Positions 1 through 11,340 of a stretch of 64,000 nt of DNA are shown piece by piece. Both the position numbers and the translations under genes were made by a program. Location: positions 1,167,050 to 1,231,049 of the forward strand of contig NMRA01000034.1 in assembly GCA_002633005.1 (NCBI GenBank). Reading direction: 5' to 3'. The notes under the pieces are model-generated. The model was given only the letters and a program-made list of their open reading frames with translations, was not told where the DNA came from and searched no databases. Each line of letters begins with the position of its first letter. Position 1 is the first letter of the stretch. Source of the stretch: Phoronis australis. Its lineage: Eukaryota > Phoronida > Phoronidae.

Positions 1-318
1 CACTGATGGGACCATATTACTTGTTTTACAAAAAAGTCACCAAAACTGTTGTTTTTGCAAATATAAGTTTACTAAGCTCTTTGGTGATTATTAGGTAACT
101 TCAAACTCAAATTTCTCAAAAATGTGCAACTTTATATGTGGGAACTTTTTAGATTTTGAAAACACTCTAATAGATGAATTAAAAAACACCAAAATAAAAT
201 TGCCCCCCTAAAGTACTCACAAAAACCATTTTCTAGAGGCCCTACAAAATCTGGCCCACCGACTAGTTTAGAATACTCGGCGATTTATCGAGTGGGGTTA
301 GCTACCAACAGAGGCCTT

Positions 319-875
319 GTTCTAAAGCTCCCCAACACCCTCGACCCCACACCTCAGGATTCCTTCGACCCACAACCTCCTCGACCCAGGACCTGCGGCA
401 TTAGATGTACATGTATCTTTGCGCGTTTTACACATTTCATAATCATATAATGTTGTCGAGTGGCTTTCCCATAAAACTAACCTATACGCGCAGCGGGTTG
501 TGAGCATGCTATCGTTGTCACAGAAATATAGTTTTTTCTTGTTTTAAAATTTTCTAAATCGACTCTCTTATTTGCAAGTAAACAGGGAAAAGTCAGCCAA
601 GCTCACGGCCAGACTTGTTGGTCCTGCAAGTCACTGCTTGTTCTATGTTCAGGTCCAGTCGATTTTTTGTAGACTGGCAGGGGCGGATCCAGGATTTTGA
701 GTTGGGGGGCAGGGCAGATTATTAGCCAGGATTTTGCCCGAAAAACATTCGCACCCCCGTACTGCCACATGGAATCTGGGAGAATTTTAGGNGGGGTGGG
801 TCGAAGAGGTCGTAGGTCGAAAGGGTCGTGGAGTGTGGAGGTCGAGGGGGCTTTTAGAACAATCCTTCAGCCTGA
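319..875. repeat. Inverted G-rich GTCGAGG minisatellite arms
   Basis: 319-395 read on the minus strand and 789-875 read on the plus strand both run GGGTCGAGG/GGGTCGAAGG/GTGGAGGTCGAGGG and then CTTTAGAACAA. They form inverted arms around about 390 bp that include the truncated hAT-like copy. Confidence 0.5.
678..795. mobile_element. hAT-like MITE, truncated copy (inverted)
   Basis: Reverse-oriented copy of the 160-bp family starting CAGGGGCGGATCCAGG. It matches until about 795, where the far terminus is missing and a G-rich minisatellite begins. One unresolved base (n) lies at 792. Confidence 0.6.
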
Positions 876-2016
876 GAGAGCCTCGAGTGCAATCACGGGG
901 GTTTTAAGTTCAACTTCGCGCTGTGGCTGTTGTGACATATTGTTACGCTCATCTATCGTTTAACGAGTCAATATCCCAACTGACCCAAAACAAATTGCAG
1001 CAAATGGTTTTACACTGGTTTTATGCCCTACTTGGTACACTTATGAACTGGAAAACAGTCTACCAAAATCCTGATCACTAGAAATGGGTTAAAACTAGGT
1101 CATTTCCAAGATGGCCGCCACAACGTTTCGAAGTCAAGAAAAACAGATGTAAAATCTTCAATAATTGCGATAGAGACATATTTTGTGGTTTTAGTCTATG
1201 GTTTTAAGGAGTGAGCAACTCACTTGTGTGGCTAAAATTCAGATATTATCAGCATTTCATATGAAATTCAGATGGCAGATAAACTTCATGAACGAAAAAT
1301 CACTTTGTCAATTATATCGGGTGGCCAAACACGTTTCGAACTTCAACTTTTATTTTTTCGAAAAATGTTCATTGAAATTGCAAGAAATTTTGCACATGGG
1401 CTGATCTTAGAAAACCCTATTTCTCTCTGGTGTCACTTTAAAGTACAACAAGTTTGCGCGTGAATGCGCATGGGCCTATAAGTGCTAAAGAATACGGCTA
1501 TATACATTGGATTTAACTGTATACCCATGCTCTAATTTAATTCCTAAACATTGGGGTGGCAGCTTATGCAACAACGGGAATGTTGTGTATCTTACTTTGT
1601 CAAATAAAGTAGACACTCCATCAACTACGCAGTGAAACGAACAGAATTGAACTGAACACTGAACTGATGTATTCTACATATCACAACAATATATATATAT
1701 ACACACAACTACAGAACAACATATGATGCGTTACCTATGACACACTTCCTATACTAGGAATCGCATGACATAATACCAATTAAACTTCTAAACTCATAAA
1801 CAATAACAACCTACAAACATCCTGTTATTGTGTGACTAAGTACACAACAGGGCCGCTTTGCATGACCTTATTCTGCTGATAACTTATTATCCTAGCTCAG
1901 GTGTTCTGCCAAGTAAGTTTTCTAATGATTTTTTTTTAAAAAACATTTGTAAGCGTAGTAATCGAAAGATTTCAAGTTCCGAACTGGGACTTACGTGAAG
2001 AAAAGCAACGCGGCTG

Positions 2017-2222
2017 TAGTCAACGCTTTCGGCCATCCATGCGTGTGGAAATTGTAACAGCTAAGAATATATAATCTTCGTTCTGCAAGTTTTGCTAAAT
2101 CAGTAGTCCTGTTCGTAAGTGACCTCCTTTATTAAAAGTCTGTAGACAACGCCTCCGATCATCCTTACGTTCGGAAACTGTAGCAGCTATTCACAAGTGC
2201 CCTCCTTTATCTAAGGTCTATG
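2017..2222 (+). repeat. Diverged tandem duplication, about 130-bp period
   Basis: GTCAACGCTTTCGGCCATCC to AACAGCTA at 2017-2061 recurs at 2146-2188, and the CCTCCTTTAT segment follows each copy. The two copies share perhaps 75 percent of bases. No coding frame. Confidence 0.5.
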
Positions 2223-2933
2223 AATTTATTGTCAAAATTTGAGAGCCTCTCGACCTTCCTGGTTCTCAAATATTCGGTATTGACACGACCACTGGTGATG
2301 GCTGAAAAAGAGTACTTCATAAAAGCTGTATCAAGAGCGTTTAAAAGGACACCCAACCCTGATTTGACATGATTTCAAACAATCCTCGTTCTGTCGCCTG
2401 CTAATGCATCACTGGTGTCAATATTGCAAATTAAAGACAGAAATCACCTAAAAATCATTCTCACTATATCACAAATTGGATATTATGGTTCTTAGTGGGT
2501 GATCTTTTCCCACAGTTTCCGTGCAAATTCGTTAAAAGCGTAAGCAACACCTGCCCGTTTAGCAGATTGTGAAAGGAGTTTTCAAATTTTGAGGGGTTGT
2601 CGAGGGCTACAGAGCATTGATTTGTTTCAGTGAACCGGATGTGAAAGTTGTTTTTAATAGGCCAAAACCAGGTTTGGTATCCTTTTAACAAACTGCTTAA
2701 AATTTAATGTTCAGACACGAAACATCCCTTGCTAATCTGTAGACTACAGGATGTGTGCATATATTCAAAGCTGCTCCTATGGTCTGGAATTAGGTGAACC
2801 GTTTGATGAAAGCCATGTTTCAAAGTGATGCTCTGCAAATGCAGGTAGGCACATTCGACTTGCTTCCTAAAAAATATGTTTGCTGGCTCCTAGAATGAGG
2901 TCGAAAAGTGATATCGTTCGCACAATACGCCCA

Positions 2934-2935
2934 CG

Positions 2936-2979
<44 letters not shown>

Positions 2980-3001
2980 TATGTATATATATATATATAT
3001 G
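2934..3001. repeat. (AT)n microsatellite
   Basis: Almost pure TA repeat with a few C and G interruptions. Confidence 0.95.
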
Positions 3002-5780
3002 CTTGAAATCACTATAATTTGGCAGTAATCTTTCTCTCTATTTAGAGAGTTGGAAAGAACTGAAATTAAACTAGTAAAAACAGATCAAAGTCGTGTCTTC
3101 AATGAAATATATATACATACGTTATTTATGCGACACTGGCCGCACTCTACCGATAGTTAAATATCACGTAACTAGCGAGCGCAATAACAAAAAGTGTTTT
3201 AAACTTCCCTTTGGTTTAAATGAGGTCACCCCCCAACGCATCCCCCACCACCGTACCACACACCTCACCCCTATAGGTTCCCCCTCCTCCGTATCCACTG
3301 ATTGCACGACCATTCACGCGCACGCTAGCTTGTTCACCAGAACACTGAACGACAGGCCTTGTGACTTTTAAACCAAGTGAAAGTCTCGCGTTTTCTCGAG
3401 GGGGAGGGGGCATTTTTTGTCCTCTCAAGAAAACGCAGTTTTGCGAGAAGACAATATTTGTACTCTAGTTGTGAGTTCTTTGGGGGACATATTGGATTGC
3501 TGAGAAAACGCTCAGGAGGTGAACTTAATCTGTCCCCTATCTTCTCAAATGTTAATTGTTGATTTCATGAAAAAGTGAGTGTGAACTGATGGTCCTGACT
3601 CATTTTGTTGTTTATGTACTGCCGACAAGGTTTGAAATTAGCTGGCTATACCAGATAAACTATTGCCCGAGGTGAGTGTGGCTTGACTCCCTGATTTTGC
3701 GTTTTGCATGCACCCCGCCGGTCGTTAGCTCTGCATGTTGACATAAGTTTCATGACGAGGTGACTGGCAGAATTACCCGGGCTTTATATGTGAAATTTTG
3801 GGGTCTAACGGAGCTCAACACAGAGTGATACTTAGCTGTATTTTGGTTATAGTCTTCATACCGCTATAGCTGACTGGCTAACAGAGATCCCGGCAGATTT
3901 GCTCATGGCGTGAAAGCGTTTTTGGCGGAAAGTCTGCAGCTGGTGTCCAGTGACTGTCGTGGCGAAAGAAATGAGGTTAGCAAGAATGGCCAGAAAAAAA
4001 CTTAAAGAGGCCCAGATGAGTGGCTTCTTTTCTCGCATGGCTAGTGCCTCTGAGCTGGCAGCGGGATGGAGACGCGCAAACGGTGGAGGGAGAAATCTTA
4101 GATCCGAACTATTACATGAAGTTCTGGAAGGTCTGGGTTATAATACCCACTCCGTTCTACTGTCAACACCTTTTTGTTGTTTCATTGTCGAGGTTTAAAG
4201 ATCCACAATACTTTCTTGACGATGCATGTTTATACAATTTGATTTGTTCAGTACTTCATATAGTCACATGAGTTTATTCTGCAGTCAAAAGACGAAAAAA
4301 TAGACAAAATATATTTTGTACTTTTAATCGTTGTTACAATAAGCACCAGTCCGCCAGATGTCGTAATGAGCGCCCTCTCGCTCTCTGTGTGAGACTCAAT
4401 GAGTTATATATTTATCTCATTGGTGTGGCCGTAGACATTTTTATACAGTGTGACATCCATGCGTCTGACTTTGTAAAAACTGGTATCGTTTATTTTCTTC
4501 TCTTCACAGTTAAACGTAGTATTTTCGTCTGAAATGTATATTTCTCTTTACTGGCAAAGGATTTAAATTTACAGATTGGAACTCAGGCACTCACCAGACA
4601 ATTACTTGACAGACAGCACGATGTGCAGTTTCTAAAAATGCCAGTTACACGTATCTGGGAAAGACCACGGTCAATGGATTCAATAATTACATCCTCCAGC
4701 ATTTTTAGATATTGCAAGCTCTCTTCATATTACCCACGTTGGTAGCACGAACTATTGTTCTGTAAAGAATGTCCTTTCTGCAAATGTTTGAATGTTGTCA
4801 TAAGGGCCATTACGTGGATGCTTCTGTTCAAATAAATGGAAATGGGACGTTTTATACAAGGGGACATTTTTTACTTTCACGCCAATTATTCAAGAATTAT
4901 CTAATAAAGGCAGATTTTTGGTGCACTCAAACCAGAGAATCCATATCGTTAATGACAGCAAAATTGGTTGATGCAGTCAGCATTCTTTCCGTGTAGCTAG
5001 TCAGGCTGACATTGCCAACAGTTCTTTAGGCTAAAACGTACTGTCACTGAACTAAGTACACAACACTTAGAAAAGGTCTCAAATAAGAGATTTCATAACC
5101 CATACCCAGGGCTGTTGAAAGGTAAAAGTTACATGTTTTCTAGTTACATGCTACACTCTGATATAGTATATTTTGGGGACTGATCTGAGTAACACTGTTA
5201 TACACGCAGACCTCGCTGTATGAGTATAATCGCGTTTCGTAATTTGTTGAGGGACCAAAGTCGCCTCCCAAAACCTGCATAATCATCACAACTTTCACTC
5301 TTGTCCCAAACCCTTCGCGCTACTTCCCCATCATTACCAATTTGAAATGAATGTTGTCAAGCTAAAATTAATAGAAGGGGTGGCACAACGGCTCCCCCTA
5401 TACTCTCTTCTTTGGGTTTTAATGGTCCCGAAACCATCTAAATTAAAGAATGCCTTAAAATCCATTTGACGTATACAAATCGTGACGTTTGTAGTGCATC
5501 GTTTTATAAAAGTGCTGTGTAATGATTGTATCTGAGTAGCCAAAATGGTGCAAGGTATACTCTATAAAAGTACTTACTAATCACTAGGCCGACAAAAGAA
5601 CAAATTTGTGTGTACTAAACTAGCCCAATACTATCAAATCACAGTGGTTTCATATTCACACATGCTCACCTTCTCATTGAAAATGACAAAAAATCAGCCC
5701 GTTGAAAATTCACAAAAATTCTCAATTCTTCAGAAAAGCCAGTACAGTACTTAAATACTATCTTAAAGGAGAATGCCACC
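3002..5780. other. No identified gene
   Basis: Short open frames only. 3950-4200 has overlapping frames on the plus strand (one reading EGEILDPNYYMKFW) that look slightly protein-like, but no motif or splice structure supports them. Confidence 0.4.
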
Positions 5781-5905
5781 CGATTTCATTAGTCTTTTTT
5801 GCCGTCGCCTTCCATACGGTCGACCTTACCTTGCCGAGAGGTGTCGCGTTAATCTGTTAGGAAGGTGACGAACGACGCAGCGACGTCAGTGGTTCATTTG
5901 CCGCT

Positions 5906-6112
5906 AAGTTGTGGTGCATCGTTCCTGCTTGTCCGAATTATGCAGCTGCAAGGAAAGCGGGTATATCGTTTTTTCGACTTTCTCAAGAGTCCGAAATGCT
6001 TTGGAAGTGGCTTGCAGTAGTGAAGAATTAAAAGTACGCTGTAAATAGCAAGTGTGAAGCCGTGAAACATCTCCGTGTCTGTGGCATGCAGTCGTCGCGG
6101 GACAGTGCCTGA
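5906..6112 (+). pseudogene. THAP-domain relic
   Basis: Plus-strand frame: KLWCIVPACPNYAAARKAG, then FFRL, W at the expected site, an in-frame TAA near 6029, then HLRVCGMQSSR, where the family has VCSxHF. The C-x4-C start, FF(R)xP-like core and final Cys fit the C2CH THAP zinc finger, found in P-element transposases and host proteins. The stop and lost His make it nonfunctional unless the frame is spliced. Confidence 0.5.
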
Positions 6113-6299
6113 CGAATACCGGCTTATCAAATAACTATCCATACGTTCAGTTGTCTGAGCTAGTTCACGGCGCCTCTCTAGTATTTCTTCATCATTGTAT
6201 TCCTTTTCGAACTGATAGCCTGTGAAACTGAACGATCCACCTGCGAAGTCTTCGTTGGGATGAGCTCTCGTCTAAGTTGGGATTGCGAGTTGCCGTGTT

Positions 6300-8403
6300 G
6301 ACATTTTTTTACTGAGCGTTTTGTTTGAAAATGAATTATTCTCACCCTTATACCAATACTTATGCAAAGTGTGTCTCATTAGATGCAATTTGGAATGCAT
6401 TTGGAGTGTTCGTGAGTGCAAATGATTTGAGAAGCCAGCAATGAATAAATCACTGCGTTAACGGCTAATTGACGGGACACCGCGAGGCCGTGTGAACTCA
6501 TGCTAATTCAGTGTTTGCTGACAGAAACTGTTGTGAAACAACTCGATTTCTATCCCACGACCAGGTGTTAGGGGAATCTTTATTTACATTTATATCATTC
6601 AAATAATGATTGTCAATGTAAAACTTCTGCCGTGACGGTTCTGTGGCCAAAGCGGAACCTGATTTTGCGGCCCCCGGCGAGTAAGTAGGTTTGCAGTTTC
6701 GTAGCTAATTCACCAACATAATCCCGTGCACTTTACTTCTTTGGCTCATTGATATTTCTTGATTGGGAGTTTAATTTCCAACTTTGGATGGTTTATGTTC
6801 GTGATGTCTGATCGGCTTCCGAGCCATTGGCCTGGATAACGAGTCAGTCCGGGCAGCCGTGACGAGCCTGATCGGGCTTCGAGCCACTGGCCAGGAAAAC
6901 AATCGTTTTTTGTGTTTAGAACTCAAAAAATAACAATTCTAAACAACGCAGATCTAGGTTCTCCTGTCTGTATCTCACGGAAAAATACTTAGAATTTATC
7001 TCCGAACAGACCCCAAACTCCTTCTACGGACCTCATTAGCCTGCCGAACTTTGTAGGCTACGGTGTGTCGACTGAAACACCAATAAATCCGTAACAACGA
7101 AATAAAACAAAACGTTTTTATAAGAACTCGGTGTATTTTAAGGGGTTTATATTGAAGTCTGGTGGTTTATTGGTGTTAAACGATGAATTCAAGCAATAAG
7201 CTGACAGCAGTAACTCGTGTTGTGAACTGCTGGACAGACTGCGTTTGAAACCAATTACGTCATTGGATAATTTCAACACCTCCGTGTTCCGTCAGGTGTA
7301 AGGTAACGCAACCGTACGTGCCCTTATGGAGTACAACTACTCGATCTAAATGATCTAAATTGATACAAGTTAGGCTGTTTTTTGGGTGGCATGCTTCTTT
7401 AATTATGAAACATGTTTGTGGATCTTCCAGTCAGATATATTCACAAGAAAAAATCATAATTATTCCTAACTTTTAAGGTTTCTCAATAGTCTTGCATATT
7501 TTACTGGAATAAGTGTCAAAAAGCTATTTTTGCAAGATCAATATAAAACGAAAACGAGGTTCGCGTCAGAAAAATCAAAGGTGACTTAAAAATTGTGTCA
7601 GCTACTTGTAGCCTAGGCTCTGAGCAAGTGTCAACATAATCTTGTCAATCAGGTCGTTAAATGACAATTATTTTTTGTGTGTCTGTGTGTAGCAGAGTGA
7701 ACAACGCGTGGTGTACCTTTCTATTTCCAGGTGTGCTGTTTGATAGGTCAGTCCATACTGGCCAGCTGCAAAAAGGTCACAGGCTTCCACCTGCCCCGAT
7801 GGCGTAGTCTTCTTAACGATAGACGGCAGGCCTTTAAGTACGTGGACGACGAAATGGTATTGCGTTGTAGATGTTGGATAATAATTTGGAATCACGATTC
7901 TTGCACAGTTTTGGAGTAATGAGGCAGTTTCGACTCGGAGATAGAATACTGACTCCGCAATGATCAAACATGTGGATGTATTGTAGGTTTGTTATAATTG
8001 AATTACATGTTGATGGTTTAGTATGCTGTGATGGTTATAACTATACTGTACAAAAGTGTGTGGGTCTGGGTTTTTACATCGCTATGGATTACTATAGTTT
8101 TGGACATGGTCTGATAAGAGTCGATAAGGGTTGACCTTTGCATTTTGGTGTGGTCGACTCCTGAGCAGAAAATTTTGGTTTTAGTGTTATCAAAGCTTAG
8201 CGAACCATCTTGTCTATAGTATATCTAAATAAATTTGTCTGTGTTTGCAGAGACTATGTATGTGTTCCCCTTACAAAAATCTGGTCGAACATGAGCTACT
8301 TTTTACCTTTATTCGAACAATGCAGAACAGAATCCAGTTATTTCTGTGTTATTACCTTCCTCGGCCGCTATGTTTTACTTTTCTAAAAAAAAAACTGTGA
8401 ACC
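6300..8403. other. No identified gene
   Basis: Mixed-composition DNA. A minus-strand frame at 7668-7967 is open for 99 codons without a recognisable domain. Two phrases, GATCGG(C/G)CTTC and GAGCCA(T/C)TGGCC, recur at 6810 and 6870 as a small tandem duplication. Confidence 0.4.
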
Positions 8404-8472
8404 GGGGTCATGCTGCAATGTAGCAGGTATGTCGTAAGACGTGAGGTTCTGGGTTCAAGTCCCAGTGACCCC
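8404..8472 (+). other. tRNA-like sequence with collapsed anticodon loop
   Basis: Acceptor arms GGGGTCA and TGACCCC pair fully. The D arm CTGC/GCAG and the T arm CTGGG-TTCAAGT-CCCAG are intact, including a B-box match. The anticodon arm folds only as ATGTC-GTAA-GACGT, with a 4-nt loop instead of 7. There is therefore no readable anticodon. It is a tRNA pseudogene or the head of a tRNA-derived SINE. Confidence 0.6.
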
Positions 8473-8689
8473 CAGTTCTAGTGCCGGAAAACACATGTAT
8501 GAAGCGTTCAACATGGGAATTTTTACCAAAAAATATCAATTTCAAGGAATACCAAAACGATCATTTGTAATGTTGAACATCAGTTTCTGGAAACCATTCC
8601 TGGCTGTTCCGCATTTTTCACGAATTCATCATCATCGGGTGTCATCTCTTTTGAGATCGACGTGAAATGGACCTTCATCTCTCTCTGTT

Positions 8690-9560
8690 GTTTGCCAGTC
8701 TGGTGCATTCTGTCATCGTTGATCTTGTCCATGTCTTGATTTCATCCCTCCACATTAATCGTTGTTGTCCTCTTGGTCTTTTCCCTTCCACGTGACCGTA
8801 TAGTATGTCTTTCTGTATGTTGTCGTGTCTTGCCGTGTGCCCAAAATAATCAGTTTACGACTTTGGAGGGTGCACAAAAGAGATGGTTTGACACCTAGCT
8901 GTTTGCACACGTCTTCATTTGTCATTTTCTGCGTCCAGCTTATTCTTCCGAACCTTCTGAATATCCACATTTCAAACGCTTCGATCTTTCTTTCCAATGT
9001 TTTATTGAGAGTCCATATCTCACATCGTACATAAGGATCCAATATATGTTAGTAGCAAGTTGTGAGTCGCAGTCTTAGAGTGACTGATATGTTTCTTGAC
9101 GTAATATCCTTTTCATTTTTATAAATCCGGATTTGGCCATTCCAGTTCGTTCTCTTACCCCTGTTTCACATTTTCCATCTGTTGTTATAGTTTGTCCAAG
9201 GTATTTGATACTGTTTACGTGTTCTATTTGTGAATCTTCAACTTTGATGTGGACATTAACTGTGGTAGGTTTTTGATATGGCCATTACTTTTGTTTTCTT
9301 GGTGTTCATGCCACGCCCATATTCTTCCCTTACTTCCTGTATAGTGTTCAGTGTGTTCTGCACGTCTTCAGCTTGGCTTGCAAGGAGTGCTGTGTCATCA
9401 GCATAACGCAAGTTGTTAACATTTCTTCCACCAATGTGTATTCTTGGATATTCTTGAATTTTTCTAAAAATGAACTCTGTGTAGATTTTGAATAAATATA
9501 GAGATAACACACACCCCTATCTCACACCTCTTTTAATGGATGTATATTCTGACCTTTTTG
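8690..9560 (-). mobile_element. LINE fragment: reverse transcriptase palm end and C-terminus
   Basis: Non-LTR retrotransposon relic. Minus-strand translation gives IKRGVR then a stop where the family has Gln, GCVLS, and the RT catalytic motif NNLRYADDTALLA near 9400. Further on come the family's C-terminal blocks IEAFEMWIFRRFGRISW and NEDVCKQLGV. The stop and frame shifts make it dead. Similarity ends near 9560, so the copy is 5'-truncated, as LINE insertions usually are. Confidence 0.8.
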
Positions 9561-9613
9561 ATGCCAGTACAGGTTTGTGACTATCATGAGGAACCCTTTC
9601 CAGCTGAAAATTG

Positions 9614-9640
9614 ACCGTCGGACGGCCTTCGTCCGACGGT
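9614..9640. repeat. 11-bp perfect hairpin
   Basis: ACCGTCGGACG and CGTCCGACGGT around GCCTT. Close upstream (minus sense) of the LINE fragment. It resembles a terminator-like stem, but no function is known. Confidence 0.5.
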
Positions 9641-9771
9641 TGGAGTTTGCTAATGCGAACACAATAGCCCATTGAATTCAGTCCAGCTGCCTGGGCTGCT
9701 TGGTCACGTACGTAATCCTTTAATGACACCTCATTATGCCATAAAACTACGTGCCTGTCGACTATTGGCAA

Positions 9772-11041
9772 AAAAAATAAAGTTTATTTTAAAAATCTAC
9801 CTGCCTAACCGAATTCCTCGCGAAAATCTAAGCATTTTAGAACTTTGAATTTTCTTTCTAGGCCAGAAAATAAAGTTTTTATTAATATAAAAATTTACCA
9901 CCTTGTGTACGAGCAGAGCGCAAGAATTTACAAAGGGTATATTGTGATTCGCCGCCATGAGGCAGCTTATAATTTCCTACCAAAAGGCCAAAATGTACCA
10001 CAATCAATTTGTTTTAACAAAAGGCAAGTTCCAGTATATAACATATTACACAATAAGGAGAATTATTTTGTTAAAACGAATAGCAATTGGGAACTTGTTT
10101 TTAAGCGTAGATATACAGTCGTCATTTTCCGAAGTAAACAATCCCACGTGCTTCAGTCGAACTTCCAGTGATGTTTGAGTAGGCCTACGTAGTTTGCGAT
10201 CGCGGATTTTTTTCAAAGTATGCGAGAAGTGCCAAGCTGTGGATAAGAGTGGCAACAGGGCAGACGCCGACCGTGCATGGATAAGCGTGTAAGCACTAAT
10301 CTGTTTCGTTAAGTTTCCCGACTGGCCTGGACACGGAAACTCGAAAGAGACGTGGACTCGACTTCGACACGGTCAACTACCCAAAGCTCAAGCGCTTAGG
10401 GAATAGAGGTAAGTACTAAGGTACACAGTGACAGAGGATCAGAGAATGGTGCACATTTTAACGTATTACTTCTTGCGCGTTAGGTCTACTATTTTTGTTA
10501 TGTGAATTTATTACAGCCTTCAGGCCTTCCCCGTATCAATTGTTTCTCACAAACCTGCTCCCATGTAAGTACCTGTAGGCCTACCGTAGCCCCTCCGCTG
10601 GCTAACTTAAAAAGCGCTTAGTTTCTTCAGCGATCATTTCTGGTTCTGTACATATCTTCCATGTAGCATGTTTGTTGAAGTAAGATGATTATGGCGAAGA
10701 ATTCGAATTCCACTTTTTAGTAGCCGTTAATTTTTTCATCGCGCGCGACAACCACAAACTATTTCCATTGAGTTAGGCAAGGACAAGCGCGAGACTTAGA
10801 GAGCGCGTGACCTCGCGTGTGACACTTGCAAAATAGCATGGCAGATATTAGTTTTTTTTTGATTCCTGTCCCATGGACTGTGTTCATTTACAGGCGTGAT
10901 TTTACATAACTTCCTCGGCATTCACGGCGATGTAATTTACCTTACCTAACCCGTAATGACTGATTTTTTGAGAGTTCGATTTTAAGCTGAATTGTTGCGG
11001 AAATTTTTGTGAGGGTCGGGTGTTTGTGTGATTACGCGGAA
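9772..11041. other. No identified gene
   Basis: Frames at 9845-10178 are short and AT-biased. 10300-10410 is GC-richer and ends at a donor-like GTAAGT. Nothing else seen. Confidence 0.35.
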
Positions 11042-11054
11042 TAGATTTTTATTT

Positions 11055-11117
11055 GGCAATGACCATCACCTCTGCTGACCCAACCAGGTTGGGCCAGCAG
11101 AGGCGATGGTCATTGCC
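11055..11117. mobile_element. 63-bp near-perfect palindrome flanked by 11-bp direct repeats
   Basis: Arms 11055-11085 and 11087-11117 (31 nt each, 1-nt loop) pair with two mismatches; on the minus strand both become G-U pairs. Direct repeats TAGATTTTTAT lie at 11042-11052 and 11118-11128. The layout suggests an inserted mini-element. Confidence 0.7.
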
Positions 11118-11340
11118 TAGATTTTTATAGGCTTCAATAATTACATTCAAAAGTGATGAAACCATTAACATTAAAAAATACAAAATTACAGTCTTATTTG
11201 ATTTAACTTATATTTTTCCTTCTGTATACTTTGTGTTTCATTCTTGCCTTTTAGGAAAAGTAAATGGGATTTTCAACATGCATTACACCCTACAAGTCGG
11301 GTACGTGTTATGAACTCTAACTTTGTATGCCTTTTTTCAG

